Assembly: GCF_003116135.1 (NCBI RefSeq)
Contig: NZ_PDOA01000002.1
Span: forward strand, 124,001-188,000
DNA length: 64,000 nucleotides
Reading direction: 5' to 3'
Origin: Teichococcus aestuarii
GTDB lineage: Bacteria > Pseudomonadota > Alphaproteobacteria > Acetobacterales > Acetobacteraceae
Under the pieces are notes generated by a model that was not told the origin of the DNA, did not search any database, and saw only the letters and a list, made by a program, of their open reading frames with translations. Positions 9,407-19,643 of the stretch are shown one piece after another (the stretch's first letter is position 1; the number at the start of each line of letters is the position of its first letter). The translations under genes and the position numbers were made by a program.

Positions 9407-11626
9407 TTACTTCTTCCCCCGCCCGCGCCCGCCGCGCTTCTTCTCCGGGTCATACCCTCCGCCCCCCGGCCCGAGCGGCTTCGGCTTCCATTCCCCCTTG
9501 CCGCCGCGCCGCGGCGCCGCCTCCTGCATGGAGCGGCCGGCGCGGTTCGGCTCCAGCGCCGGCGCGCCGAGGCCCAGCTCCATATTCTCCAGCCGCTTGA
9601 TCTCGTCGCGCAGCCGCGCGGCGGTCTCGAACTCCAGGTCGGCGGCGGCGGCGCGCATCTTGCGCTCCAGCTCGGCGATGGAGGCGCGCAGGTCCTTGCC
9701 GACGAACTCGACCGGCCCGTCCTCCTCCGCCGCGGTGGGCGCGACGGTGACGTAGTCCTGCTCATAGACCGATTGCAGCACGTCGCTGATCTGCCGCCGG
9801 ATGGTCTGCGGCGTGATGCCGTGCTCGGCATTGTAGGCCTGCTGCTTGCTGCGGCGGCGGTCGGTCTCCTCCAGCGCGGCGCGCATGCTGTTGGTCATGC
9901 GGTCGGCGTAGAGCACCACGCGGCCCTCGGCGTTGCGCGCGGCGCGGCCGATGGTCTGGATCAGCGAGGTGGTGGAGCGGAGGAAGCCCTCCTTGTCAGC
10001 GTCGAGGATGGCGACGAGCGCGCATTCCGGAATGTCCAGCCCCTCGCGCAGCAGGTTGATGCCCACCAGCACGTCGAACACGCCCTTGCGCAGGTCGCGG
10101 ATGATCTCGATGCGTTCCAGCGTGTCCACATCCGAGTGCAGGTAGCGCACCTTGATGCCGGCCTCGGTCATGTACTCCGTCAGGTCCTCGGCCATGCGCT
10201 TGGTCAGGGTGGTGACGAGCACGCGCCCGCCCTTGCCCATCACCGTGCGGCACTCGGCCAGCAGGTCGTCCACCTGGCCCTCGACGGGGCGGATCTCCAC
10301 CGGCGGGTCGATCAGCCCGGTGGGGCGGATCACCTGCTCGGCGAAGGTGCCGCCCGTCCGCTCCATCTCCCAGCCGCCGGGCGTGGCGCTGACGAAGATG
10401 GTGTCGGGGCGGAAGCTCTCCCACTCCTCGAACTTCAGCGGGCGGTTGTCCATGCAGGAGGGCAGGCGGAAGCCGAACTCGGTCAGCACCGATTTGCGCG
10501 CGAAGTCGCCCCGGTACATGCCGCCGATCTGCGGCACCGTCACATGGCTCTCATCGACGACGAGCAGCGCGTTCTCGGGCAGGTACTCGAACAGCGTCGG
10601 CGGCGGCTGGCCGGGGCCGCGGCCGGAGAGGTAGCGCGAGTAGTTCTCGATGCCTTTGCAGGAGCCGGTGGTCTCCATCATCTCCAGGTCGAAGGTGGTG
10701 CGCTGCTCCAGCCGCTGCGCCTCCAGCAGCTTGCCTTCGGCGGTCAGCCGCTCCAGCGTCTGCTTCAGCTCCACGCGGATGTCGCGGATCGCCTGCAGCA
10801 GCGTCGGGCGCGGCGTCACGTAGTGGCTGTTGGCGTAGACGGCGACGCTCTCCATCTCGCCGGCGATCTCGCCGGTCAGCGGGTCGAACTCGCGCAGGGA
10901 GTCCACCTCGTCGCCGAACAGGGAAACGCGCCAGGCGCGGTCCTCGAGGTGCGAGGGCCAGATGTCCACCGTCTCGCCGCGCACGCGGAAGGTGCCGCGC
11001 TGGAAGGCGGCGTCGTTGCGGCGGTACTGCTGCTCCACCAGCGCCTTCAGCAGCTGCTCGCGCGCGATGCGCCCGCCGAGCTGCAGCTTGACCACCATGT
11101 TCGAGTACAGCTCGACCGAGCCGATGCCGTAGATGCAGGAGACGGAGGCGACGATGATGACGTCGTTGCGCTCCAGCAGCGCCTGGGTGGCGCTGTGCCG
11201 CATCCGGTCGATCTGCTCGTTGATCTGCGCGTCCTTCTCGATATAGGTGTCGGAGCGCGGCACATAGGCTTCCGGCTGGTAGTAGTCGTAGTAGCTGACG
11301 AAGTACTCGACCGCGTTCTCCGGGAAGAAGGACTTCATCTCGCCGTAGAGCTGCGCGGCCAGCGTCTTGTTCGGCGCCAGGATCAGCGTCGGGCGCTGCT
11401 GCGCCTCGATCACCTTGGCCATGCTGAAGGTCTTGCCCGAGCCGGTGACGCCGAGCAGCACCTGGTCCCGCTCCCCCTGCCTCAGCCCTTCCACCAGCTG
11501 CGCGATGGCGGTGGGCTGGTCGCCCGCCGGCTCATAGGGCGAGACCACCTGCAGCCGCCGCGTCTGCGGCGGGGCCGGGCGCTTGGGCGGCAGGAAGGGC
11601 GTGGCGGCGGGGATGATATGGTTCAT
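9407..11626 (-). CDS. uvrB: Excinuclease ABC subunit UvrB
   Basis: A 739-residue DNA-damage recognition helicase of nucleotide excision repair, acting with UvrA and UvrC. Walker A GVTGSGKT lies at 59-66, the damage-clamping beta-hairpin [12 protein letters not shown] near 112-123, the DESH box follows, and the motif [14 protein letters not shown] is in the second helicase domain. The C-terminal UVR domain ([23 protein letters not shown]) binds UvrC. It is longer than E. coli UvrB because of an N-terminal leader and a Gly/Lys/Arg-rich tail. The ATG at 11626 is chosen; a start at 11701 would lie inside the LexA box. Confidence 0.97.
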   Translation of the reverse strand: MNHIIPAATPFLPPKRPAPPQTRRLQVVSPYEPAGDQPTAIAQLVEGLRQGERDQVLLGVTGSGKTFSMAKVIEAQQRPTLILAPNKTLAAQLYGEMKSFFPENAVEYFVSYYDYYQPEAYVPRSDTYIEKDAQINEQIDRMRHSATQALLERNDVIIVASVSCIYGIGSVELYSNMVVKLQLGGRIAREQLLKALVEQQYRRNDAAFQRGTFRVRGETVDIWPSHLEDRAWRVSLFGDEVDSLREFDPLTGEIAGEMESVAVYANSHYVTPRPTLLQAIRDIRVELKQTLERLTAEGKLLEAQRLEQRTTFDLEMMETTGSCKGIENYSRYLSGRGPGQPPPTLFEYLPENALLVVDESHVTVPQIGGMYRGDFARKSVLTEFGFRLPSCMDNRPLKFEEWESFRPDTIFVSATPGGWEMERTGGTFAEQVIRPTGLIDPPVEIRPVEGQVDDLLAECRTVMGKGGRVLVTTLTKRMAEDLTEYMTEAGIKVRYLHSDVDTLERIEIIRDLRKGVFDVLVGINLLREGLDIPECALVAILDADKEGFLRSTTSLIQTIGRAARNAEGRVVLYADRMTNSMRAALEETDRRRSKQQAYNAEHGITPQTIRRQISDVLQSVYEQDYVTVAPTAAEEDGPVEFVGKDLRASIAELERKMRAAAADLEFETAARLRDEIKRLENMELGLGAPALEPNRAGRSMQEAAPRRGGKGEWKPKPLGPGGGGYDPEKKRGGRGRGKK

Positions 11627-11690
11627 GCAGGAATCACCGGATGCGCGGGATGGGCATGTGGGGCGCCGAGGAGCCGGATGCCAGCATCTG

Positions 11691-11705
11691 GAACACTCCA
11701 TGAAC
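11691..11705 (-). promoter_or_regulatory. LexA (SOS) box upstream of uvrB
   Basis: On the minus strand the sequence reads GTTC, seven bases, GTTC, an exact match to the direct-repeat LexA operator of alphaproteobacteria. It lies 65 bases upstream of the chosen uvrB start, and uvrB is a classic SOS gene. It shares a 230-base intergenic region with the divergent 107-codon gene. Confidence 0.85.
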
Positions 11706-11859
11706 AGGAGTGCGTGTGCGAATTAGCCTTTCCCTGCTTTTAACATTTCCGTGATCGACTCATGATTTTTAAGGGATGTTAACCTTTCTCCGCGAAAACC
11801 CCGTGGGAAAACCGGGTGTGGGTGCGGCTGTCGTGCCCCGGACGTTAAAGGGGCACAGA

Positions 11860-12183
11860 ATGTGCGCGGTGCATGTTTTCCAGGAAGCCGACCGGCTCAG
11901 CGCCGCCGAGATCGCCGCGCTGACGGCCGGCCTGCGTGCCCTGCCCGGGCGCTGGAGCCTGTTCCCCAGCGTCGGCTGCGACGGCGAGGTGACGCTGCTC
12001 GCCGCCCCCGCCGCCTGGGCGGAAGAGGAGTGGTGCGTGATCATCCAGCGCTTCCCGCACGGCCTGCGCCTGCTGCTGAGCGTGGGCGAGGCCCTGGAGA
12101 CGCTGGGCACGGCGCCCGACGTGCCGGCGGCCATCCGGCTGATGGCCGAGGCGGCACAGCGCCATGCCCCGGTGCCTGCCTGA
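11860..12183 (+). CDS. Hypothetical protein, 107 residues
   Basis: No family is recognised. The chosen start (ATG 11860) follows an AAAGGGGCA ribosome-binding stretch; a longer frame opens at 11776, but its first 28 codons lie in leader-like sequence. The protein begins MCAVHVFQEADRLSAAEIAALTAGLRALP and ends QRHAPVPA, has no signal peptide or membrane segment, and appears to be a small mixed alpha/beta domain with conserved-looking tryptophans (RWSLFPS, EEEWCVII). It is divergent from uvrB across an AT-rich control region and could share SOS control. It is closed by a strong hairpin. Confidence 0.6.
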   Translation: MCAVHVFQEADRLSAAEIAALTAGLRALPGRWSLFPSVGCDGEVTLLAAPAAWAEEEWCVIIQRFPHGLRLLLSVGEALETLGTAPDVPAAIRLMAEAAQRHAPVPA

Positions 12184-12199
12184 GCGGAGGCTGGCAGAA

Positions 12200-12221
12200 G
12201 GCACCGCCGGCGGGCGGTGCC
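12200..12221. terminator. Hairpin between convergent genes
   Basis: A perfect 9-bp stem, GGCACCGCC / GGCGGTGCC, with a GGCG loop lies between the 107-residue ORF and gshA. It is a likely bidirectional terminator or 3'-end stabiliser; no long T-tract follows on either strand. Confidence 0.55.
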
Positions 12222-12226
12222 GCGCC

Positions 12227-13570
12227 TCAGACCGCCGCCGCCGCCAGGATGCGGGAGACGTCGCCGCCCCATTCCGACCCATAGAGGCGCAGCCAGCGGT
12301 CGGCCTGGGTCTCGCCGCTTTCCACGATGCGCTCCAGCGGCGCCAGGTGGCGCTCCTCGCCGAGGCCCCGGGCGCGCAGCCCGTCGCGCGCAATGGCCAC
12401 CGCCACATGCGCCAGCTCCCGCACCGTGGCGCCGCGGAAGGGCGTGGCCAGCCCCCCCTCCGGCACCGCCACGCGCAGCGCCTGCATCTCCGCCACGTCC
12501 CAGCCGCGCACCAAGGCGGCGGCGGCCTTCTGCGCCGCGTCGTCGTAGAGCAGGCCGGTCCAGAAGGCGGAGAGGGCCACCATCATCTCCGGGCTGCCGG
12601 CATCGGCGCCGCGCATCTCCAGGAAGCGCTTGAGGCGGACATCGGTGAAGACGGTGGTCACATGGTCCGCCCAGTCCCCCATCGTCGCCTCGATGCCGGG
12701 GTGGCCGGGCAGGCCGCGCGCCATGAAGTCGCGGAAGGTGGAGCCGGTGGCGTCGATCCACTGGCCCTCGCGCATCAGGAAGTACATCGGCACGTCGAGC
12801 ACATGCTGCGCGAAGCGCTCGAAGCCGAAGCCCGCCTCGAACACCACGGGGGGGATGCCGGTGCGGTCCGGGTCCGTCTCGGTCCAGACGCGGCCGCGCA
12901 GGGTGCGCAAGCCGTTGGGCCGCCCCTCGCGGAAGGGGGAGTTGGCGAAGAGCGCGGTGGCCAGCGGCTGCAGGGCGAGGCTGATGCGCAGCTTCTCCAC
13001 CATGTCGGCCTCGTCGCCGAAGTCGAGGTTCACCTGCACGGTGCAGGTGCGCAGCATCATGTCGAGCCCCATGGCGCCGACGCGCGGCATGTACTCCCGC
13101 ATGATGGCGTAGCGGCCCTTCGGCATCCACGGCATGTCCTCCCGCCGGGCCAGCGGGTGGAAGCCGAGCGGCGCGAAGCCGAGGCCGAGCGGCGCGGCCA
13201 CCTCCCGCACCTCGCGCAGGTGGTCCTCCAACTCCGCCGCGGTGCCGTGCAGGTCCTCGAGCGGCGCGCCGGAGAGCTCGAACTGCCCGCCCGGCTCCAG
13301 GCTGACCGAGGCATCGCCGCGCTTCAGCCCGATCGGGTTGCCGCGGTCCAGGATCGGCTCCCAGCCCATGCGCTCCAGCCCCTCCAGCATGGCGCGGATG
13401 CCGCCCGGCTCGTAGGGCGGGGGGGAGAGGTCGTCGCGGCGGAAGCCGAACTTCTCGTGCTCGGTGCCGATGCGCCAGGCTTCGCGCGGCTTGCTGCCTT
13501 GCGCGAACCATTCCGCCAGCTGCCGCACGGATGTGATCGGCGTGAGATCGGCCTCGCCGGGATTCGACAT
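12227..13570 (-). CDS. gshA: Glutamate-cysteine ligase (plant/alphaproteobacterial type)
   Basis: A 447-residue ATP-dependent ligase for the first step of glutathione synthesis. The N-terminus carries WRIGTEHEKFGFRRDDLSP (substrate and metal site), followed by ASVSLEPGGQFELSGAPL and RTCTVQVNLDFGDE, all typical of the GshA class shared by plants and alphaproteobacteria. The ATG at 13570 is preferred over the upstream GTG (13576) because the AAGG ribosome site is correctly spaced only for the ATG. It lies downstream of rsmE on the same strand. Its product would supply the glutathione used by the GST encoded near 58.5 kb. Confidence 0.95.
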   Translation of the reverse strand: MSNPGEADLTPITSVRQLAEWFAQGSKPREAWRIGTEHEKFGFRRDDLSPPPYEPGGIRAMLEGLERMGWEPILDRGNPIGLKRGDASVSLEPGGQFELSGAPLEDLHGTAAELEDHLREVREVAAPLGLGFAPLGFHPLARREDMPWMPKGRYAIMREYMPRVGAMGLDMMLRTCTVQVNLDFGDEADMVEKLRISLALQPLATALFANSPFREGRPNGLRTLRGRVWTETDPDRTGIPPVVFEAGFGFERFAQHVLDVPMYFLMREGQWIDATGSTFRDFMARGLPGHPGIEATMGDWADHVTTVFTDVRLKRFLEMRGADAGSPEMMVALSAFWTGLLYDDAAQKAAAALVRGWDVAEMQALRVAVPEGGLATPFRGATVRELAHVAVAIARDGLRARGLGEERHLAPLERIVESGETQADRWLRLYGSEWGGDVSRILAAAAV

Positions 13571-13639
13571 GGTCACCTTCCATATGCCCGGGGCCCGGGG
13601 CGCAAAGTGCCCGGCGTGGCTGGCGTGCAGGAAAAAAGC

Positions 13640-14368
13640 TCAGGAGGGAGCGGCCCAGTCCCCCGCCAGTGCCTGAAGCACGGCGAGGCCCCCGACCGCT
13701 GCCGTCTCGGCCCGCAGGATGCGGGGCCCGAGCGCGGCCGGTGAAACAAAGGGTCGCCGGCGCACCGCGTCAAGCTCCGGCTCCGTGAATCCACCTTCCG
13801 GCCCGACGAGAAGCCCGATCGGCGGCGCCTTTCCCTGCAATACCACGCTGAGCGATGGTGCTTTGCCGCGCGCATCCCCCACCAGCAGGGGGGCGCCGTC
13901 CCAGGCATCGAGCGCCGCGTGCAGGTCGAGCGGGGGCGCGATCTCCGGCAGGTCCAGCCGCTCGCACTGCTCCGCCGCCTCGCGGGCGATGGCGCCGAGC
14001 CGCTCCAGGTTCACCCGCCCCACCACGCAGCGCGCGGTGAAGACGGGCTGGATGCGCCGCACGCCGAGCTCCGTGGCCTTCTCCACGATCCAGTCCATCG
14101 CGTCGCGCTTCACCGGCGCCAGCAGCAGCCGCAGGTCGGGCGAGGCGGCCTGGGGGCGGGTCTCGGCCTCGGGGCGGAAGCTCACCTTGTCCTTGCGCAG
14201 GGCGGCGATGCTGGCGCGCCACTCGCCGTCCCGGCCGTTGAACAGCAGCACCGGGTCGCCCTCCCGCTTGCGCATCACCTGGCCCAGATAGTGGCCCTGG
14301 CCGGGCAGCCCCGGCAGCTCGGCATCCGCGCCCAGGGCGGCTTCGACATACAGGCGTGGGATGGACAT
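13640..14368 (-). CDS. rsmE: 16S rRNA (uracil-1498-N3)-methyltransferase RsmE
   Basis: A 242-residue SPOUT-class RNA methyltransferase. The C-terminal trefoil knot motifs are clear: LLVGPEGGFTEPELDAV and LGPRILRAETAAVGGLAVLQAL bind S-adenosylmethionine, and the N-terminal PUA-like part has LPGQGHYLGQVMRKREGD. RsmE methylates N3 of U1498 of 16S rRNA in the assembled 30S subunit. It lies about 70 bases upstream of gshA on the same strand, and its start region abuts that of divergent ubiA, an arrangement common in Acetobacteraceae and other alphaproteobacteria. Confidence 0.94.
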   Translation of the reverse strand: MSIPRLYVEAALGADAELPGLPGQGHYLGQVMRKREGDPVLLFNGRDGEWRASIAALRKDKVSFRPEAETRPQAASPDLRLLLAPVKRDAMDWIVEKATELGVRRIQPVFTARCVVGRVNLERLGAIAREAAEQCERLDLPEIAPPLDLHAALDAWDGAPLLVGDARGKAPSLSVVLQGKAPPIGLLVGPEGGFTEPELDAVRRRPFVSPAALGPRILRAETAAVGGLAVLQALAGDWAAPS

Positions 14369-14396
14369 GGCGCCCTCCGGCGAGGCTTATAGAGAC

Positions 14397-15296
14397 GTGA
14401 ACACGCACACCGATATCCGCGCCCGCGGCTGGGTCGCGCAACTCCCCGAGGGCTGGCAGCCCTTCGCCCTGCTGATGCGGCTGGACCGGCCCATCGGCGC
14501 CTGGCTGCTGTTCCTGCCGGCGCTCTGGGCCTTCGCCCTGGCGGCGCCGGGCTGGGGGGTGGGCGTGGCGCTCATCCTGCTGTTCGGCATCGGCTCCGTG
14601 GTGATGCGCGGCGCGGGCTGCGTCGTCAACGACCTGTGGGACCGCGACCTGGACCGGCAGGTGACGCGCACCGCCGGGCGCCCGCTCGCCTCCGGCGCCG
14701 TCTCGCCGCGGCAGGCGCTGGCCTTCCTCGGCGCGCTGCTGGCGCTCGGGCTGATCATCCTGGTGCAGCTCAACGGGCTGTCCATCCTGCTCGGGGTCGT
14801 CTCGCTGGTGCCGGTGGCGCTCTACCCGCTGGCCAAGCGCGTCACGGACTGGCCGCAGGCGGTGCTCGGCCTCACCTTCTCCTGGGGCGCGCCGATGGGC
14901 TACGCCGCCGCCACCGGCCGGCTCGATGCCCCCGGCCTGCTGCTCTACGCGGCGGCCTTCCTCTGGATCCTGGGCTACGACACCATCTACGCCCACCAGG
15001 ACCGCGAGGACGACGCGCTGGTGGGGGTGCGCAGCAGCGCGCGCCGCCTGGGCGAGCGCACGCGGCCCTTTCTCGTCGCCTGCTATGGCGGTGCCGTGGC
15101 GCTGCTGCTGGCGGCCGGCTGGCAGGCGGGGCTGGGACCGCTCTTCTACCCCGTGCTGCTGGCGCCGGCGGCGGTGCTGGGCTGGCAGGTGGCGCGGCTC
15201 GACATCCACGACCCCGCCCGCTGCCTGCGCCTGTTCCAGAACAACCGCGAGGTGGGGCTTCTGATCGCCCTCGCCTTCCTGGCGGGCCGCCTGTGA
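14397..15296 (+). CDS. ubiA: 4-hydroxybenzoate octaprenyltransferase
   Basis: A 299-residue integral membrane prenyltransferase of ubiquinone synthesis, attaching the polyprenyl tail to 4-hydroxybenzoate. The first aspartate-rich motif is NDLWDRDLDRQV and the second DTIYAHQDREDD, both required for Mg-diphosphate binding, with about eight membrane helices. A GTG at 14397 is chosen because it places the family N-terminus (RARGWVAQLPEGWQPFALLMRLDRP) shortly after the start; an ATG at 14361 would overlap the beginning of divergent rsmE. Its stop overlaps the GTG of the downstream methyltransferase. Confidence 0.94.
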   Translation: MNTHTDIRARGWVAQLPEGWQPFALLMRLDRPIGAWLLFLPALWAFALAAPGWGVGVALILLFGIGSVVMRGAGCVVNDLWDRDLDRQVTRTAGRPLASGAVSPRQALAFLGALLALGLIILVQLNGLSILLGVVSLVPVALYPLAKRVTDWPQAVLGLTFSWGAPMGYAAATGRLDAPGLLLYAAAFLWILGYDTIYAHQDREDDALVGVRSSARRLGERTRPFLVACYGGAVALLLAAGWQAGLGPLFYPVLLAPAAVLGWQVARLDIHDPARCLRLFQNNREVGLLIALAFLAGRL

Positions 15297-15949
15297 GGCG
15301 CGATGACTCCCGGGATGATGGCGCCTTCATCGCCACCCACACCGCCATTGTCCGCCCGGCGCTGGTGCCCGAGATCGAACTCCACCTCGCGACCGAGATC
15401 ACGCCGATCTGGCAGGCCAGCGAGGACTGGCTGCGGATGCAGGGCATCGAGCCGCCCTTCTGGGCCTTCGCCTGGCCCGGCAGCCAGGTGCTGGCGCGGC
15501 TGATCCTGGATGGCACCATCCCCGTCGCCGGGCGGCGGGTGCTGGACTTCGCGGCGGGCGGCGGGCTGGCCGCCATCGCCGCCGCGCGGCAGGGCGCGGA
15601 TGCCGCGGAGGCCGCCGAGATCGACCCGCTGGCCATCGCCGCCATCCACCTCAACGCCACGCTGAACGGCGTGATCGTCGCCGCCGCCGAGGCGGATGTG
15701 GTGGGCCAGCCACGGCGCTGGGACACGGTACTGGCGGGCGATGTCTGCTACGAGGCGCCGATGACCGGGCACATCATGCCCTGGCTGCGCCGCCTGGCCG
15801 CCGAGGGGGCGGAGGTGCTGCTGGCCGACCCCGGCCGGGCCTATCTGCCGAAGGCCGGGATGGAGGCCATCGCCACCATGCGCGTGCCGACGACACGGGA
15901 GCTGGAGGATCGCGACTGGCGGGACGTGACGATCTTCAGGGTGAAGTGA
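15293..15949 (+). CDS. Class I SAM-dependent protein methyltransferase (ETFB-KMT/PrmA-like)
   Basis: A 218-residue methyltransferase. The glycine motif RVLDFAAGGGLAAIAAARQGA and post-I acidic residue AAEIDPLAIAAI define the SAM pocket; LAGDVCYEAPM corresponds to the catalytic D-x-x-Y motif of the lysine methyltransferase group that includes human ETFB-KMT. The N-terminus FIATHTAIVRPALVPEIELHLA is typical of this bacterial family, often labelled nicotinamide methyltransferase-like or PrmA-like. A GTG at 15293 overlaps the ubiA stop, indicating translational coupling. The likely substrate is a lysine in electron-transfer flavoprotein, but this is inferred from the family only. Confidence 0.82.
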   Translation: MRRDDSRDDGAFIATHTAIVRPALVPEIELHLATEITPIWQASEDWLRMQGIEPPFWAFAWPGSQVLARLILDGTIPVAGRRVLDFAAGGGLAAIAAARQGADAAEAAEIDPLAIAAIHLNATLNGVIVAAAEADVVGQPRRWDTVLAGDVCYEAPMTGHIMPWLRRLAAEGAEVLLADPGRAYLPKAGMEAIATMRVPTTRELEDRDWRDVTIFRVK

Positions 15950-15955
15950 AGCATT

Positions 15956-16071
15956 CTTCTTTTTCTGAAGAAAAAGAAGTAAAAAGACCTTGTTCGTCTG
16001 GCGGTGCGCCAGCAACCCGCGCACCGCCAAACTGACAAAAGTTTTTTGGTTCTTTTTTACAAAAAAGAACC
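15956..16071. repeat. Nested palindrome: three hairpins within a larger inverted repeat
   Basis: Three perfect hairpins lie in a row. H1 is CTTCTTTTTC/GAAAAAGAAG (15956-15979, TGAA loop). H2 is an 11-bp stem from TGGCGGTGCGC (15999-16029). H3 is GGTTCTTTTTT/AAAAAAGAACC (16048-16071). The left half (H1 plus following ~30 bases up to GGCGGTGCG) is an imperfect copy of the reverse complement of the right half, so the whole element folds as one large inverted repeat with H2 at its centre. It fills the gap between convergent genes and can act as terminator in both directions; similar A/T-rich units are common between genes in Acetobacteraceae (from memory). Confidence 0.8.
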
Positions 16072-16073
16072 CT

Positions 16074-17228
16074 TCATGCCGCTTCGCTGAGTCCCCCGGC
16101 GGCGGCCACGACGCGCAGATGCGTGTCGGTCTCGCCGAACTGGTTCACCAGCATGGTCAGCCGCTTGAAGTAGTGGCCGGCCTTGTACTCCATCGTCATG
16201 GCGATGCCGCCATGCAGCTGGATCGCCTCCTTGCCGATCAACTCGGCCGAGCGGTTCACCAGCGCCTTGGCGGCGGCGATGGCCGGGCGGCGCACCGCCG
16301 GGTCCGGGTTCTCCGCCATCATCGCCGCGTACATCGACATGGAGCGCGCCTGCTCCAGCGCCACCAGCATGTCCGCCGCGCGGTGCTGTACCGCCTGGAA
16401 GCTGCCGATGGTGACGCCGAACTGCTTGCGCTGCTTCAGGTAGTCCAGCGTCAGCTCGTGCAGCGCCTCCATGGCGCCCACCGCCTCGGCGCAGAGCGCG
16501 GCCAGCGCCACGTCCACAACCCGCTCCATCAGCGCCAGCCCCTCGCCCTCGGCGCCGAGCAGTGCATCGGCGGGCAGGGCCACGCCCTCCAGCAGCACCT
16601 CGGCGGCGCGCAGCCCGTCCTGCGTCGGGTAGCCGCGGCGCGAGACGCCCTGCGCATCGGCAGGAACAACGAACAGGGAGATGCCGTCGCGGTCCCGCCG
16701 CTGCCCGGCGGTGCGGGCGGAGACGATCAGGTGCTGCGCGCTGTCGCCATGCAGCACCAGGCTCTTGGCGCCATCCAGCACCCAGCCGCCATCGGTGCGG
16801 CGGGCGGTGGTGGCGACATCGAACAGGTCGTCGCGCGACTGGCGCTCGATCTGCGCGAAGGCCAGGGTGGTGCTGCCCTCGGCGATGCCGGGGATCAGCG
16901 CCTCCTGCTGCGCCGCGCTGCCGCCGAGGCGCAGGAAGCCGCCGCCCAGCACCACGGTGGCGAGATAGGGCTCGACGGCGAGGCCACGCCCGATCGCCTC
17001 CATCACCGTCATCGTCTCGACGGCGCCGCCGCCGAAGCCGCCCTGCTCCTCGCTGAAGGGCAGGCCGAGCAGCCCCATCTCGGCATATTGCGACCACAGC
17101 TTCGGGCTGTAGCCCTGCGGGTTGTCCTGGTGGTGCTTCCGCTTCTCGAAATCGCCATAGGCGTCGGCCATCAGCCGGTCGACGCTCTCCTTCAGGAGGC
17201 GCTGTTCCTCGGTCAGATCGAAATCCAT
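16074..17228 (-). CDS. pimD: Acyl-CoA dehydrogenase, pimeloyl-CoA dehydrogenase small-subunit type
   Basis: A 384-residue flavin-dependent dehydrogenase. It has the N-terminal alpha domain ([20 protein letters not shown]), the middle beta domain with [15 protein letters not shown], and the C-terminal helical FAD domain with [21 protein letters not shown] and [22 protein letters not shown]. Paired with the 397-residue dehydrogenase just upstream, it matches the two-subunit PimCD enzyme that oxidises dicarboxyl-CoAs such as pimeloyl-CoA. It is the last gene of a five-gene operon and ends three bases from the nested palindrome. Confidence 0.82.
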   Translation of the reverse strand: MDFDLTEEQRLLKESVDRLMADAYGDFEKRKHHQDNPQGYSPKLWSQYAEMGLLGLPFSEEQGGFGGGAVETMTVMEAIGRGLAVEPYLATVVLGGGFLRLGGSAAQQEALIPGIAEGSTTLAFAQIERQSRDDLFDVATTARRTDGGWVLDGAKSLVLHGDSAQHLIVSARTAGQRRDRDGISLFVVPADAQGVSRRGYPTQDGLRAAEVLLEGVALPADALLGAEGEGLALMERVVDVALAALCAEAVGAMEALHELTLDYLKQRKQFGVTIGSFQAVQHRAADMLVALEQARSMSMYAAMMAENPDPAVRRPAIAAAKALVNRSAELIGKEAIQLHGGIAMTMEYKAGHYFKRLTMLVNQFGETDTHLRVVAAAGGLSEAA

Positions 17229-17256
17229 GAAACTCTCCTGTCTCAGAGGCCCCCTG

Positions 17257-18450
<1,194 letters not shown>

Positions 18451-18464
18451 GGCGGCGTCCCCTC

Positions 18465-19643
18465 TCAGCAGATCTCGAACAGGCCGGCGGCACCCATGCC
18501 GGTGGCCACGCACATGGTGACGATGGCGCGCCTGGCACCGCGCCGCTTGCCTTCCAGCAGCGCATGGCCCACCAGCCGCGCGCCGCTCATGCCGAAGGGA
18601 TGGCCGATCGAGATGGCGCCGCCATTCACGTTCAGCTTCTCCTGCGGGATGCCGAGCTGGTCGCGGCAGTAGATGGACTGCGAGGCGAAGGCCTCGTTCA
18701 GCTCCCACAGGTCGATGTCGTCCACCGTCAGGCCCTGGCGCTTGAGCAGGCGCGGCACGGCGAAGACCGGGCCGATGCCCATCTCCTCCGGCTCGCAGGC
18801 GGCGCTGGCGAAGCCGCGGAAGATGCCGAGCGGCTTCAGGCCCCGCCGCGCCGCCTCCTCCGCCGACATCACCACGCAGGCGCTGGCGCCGTCGGAGAGC
18901 TGGCTCGCATTGCCGGCGGTGATGAACTGGCCCTCGCGTACCGGCTTCAGCTTCGCCAGCCCCTCCAGCGTGGTGTCGGCGCGGTTGCCCTCGTCGCGGT
19001 CGAAGATCTTGGTCTGCTTCGACACCTCGCCCGTGGTCTTGTCCGTCACCGCGTAGGTGACTTCCATCGGCGCGATCTCGTTGTCGAACACCCCGGCCTT
19101 CTGCGCGGCGGCGGTGCGCTGCTGGCTGAGCAGCGCGAACTCGTCCTGCGCCTCGCGCGAGATGTTGTAGCGCTCGGCCACGAGGTCGGCGGTCTCGATC
19201 ATGCTGTCGTAGAGATGCGGGCGGTGCTCGGCCAGCCAGGCGTTGCGGGCGGCGGCGCGGTCCACCTTCGGCACGGTCAGGCTGATCGATTCGAGGCCGC
19301 CGGCCACGGCGACATCCACCCCATCCACCATCACCCGCCGCGCGGCGTTGGCGATGGCATCGAGCCCCGAGGCGCAGAAGCGGCTGACCACCATGGCGGC
19401 GGTCTCCACCGGCAGGCCGGCGCGCAGCAGCCCGGCGCGGGCGATGTTGCCGCCCGTGGCGCCCTCGGGGTAGCCGCAGCCCAGGATCACCTCCTCCACC
19501 GCCGCCGGCTCCACCCCGGCGCGGGAGAGGGCATGGGTGATGGCGTGCGCCGCCATCTCGGCGCCGTGGGTGATGTTCAGGCTGCCCCGCGCCGCGCGGC
19601 CGATCGGCGTGCGGGCGGTGGAGACGATGACGGCTTCCCTCAT
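18465..19643 (-). CDS. pimB: Acetyl-CoA acyltransferase (thiolase)
   Basis: A 392-residue degradative thiolase that cleaves 3-ketoacyl-CoA with CoA. The nucleophile Cys90 is in [10 protein letters not shown]; His348 lies in [16 protein letters not shown] and the second catalytic Cys378 in [10 protein letters not shown]. The N-terminus [16 protein letters not shown] is canonical. It overlaps the upstream CoA ligase by ATGA. In the order ligase-thiolase-dehydrogenases it corresponds to PimB of the pimeloyl-CoA/dicarboxylate beta-oxidation operon, catalysing the chain-shortening step. Confidence 0.88.
   Translation of the reverse strand: MREAVIVSTARTPIGRAARGSLNITHGAEMAAHAITHALSRAGVEPAAVEEVILGCGYPEGATGGNIARAGLLRAGLPVETAAMVVSRFCASGLDAIANAARRVMVDGVDVAVAGGLESISLTVPKVDRAAARNAWLAEHRPHLYDSMIETADLVAERYNISREAQDEFALLSQQRTAAAQKAGVFDNEIAPMEVTYAVTDKTTGEVSKQTKIFDRDEGNRADTTLEGLAKLKPVREGQFITAGNASQLSDGASACVVMSAEEAARRGLKPLGIFRGFASAACEPEEMGIGPVFAVPRLLKRQGLTVDDIDLWELNEAFASQSIYCRDQLGIPQEKLNVNGGAISIGHPFGMSGARLVGHALLEGKRRGARRAIVTMCVATGMGAAGLFEIC

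Noticed and set aside
11627-11701. 25-residue N-terminal extension of UvrB from a start at 11701
   Set aside because: The start would lie inside the LexA box, and the added residues (Cys/Arg/Pro-rich) do not resemble UvrB.
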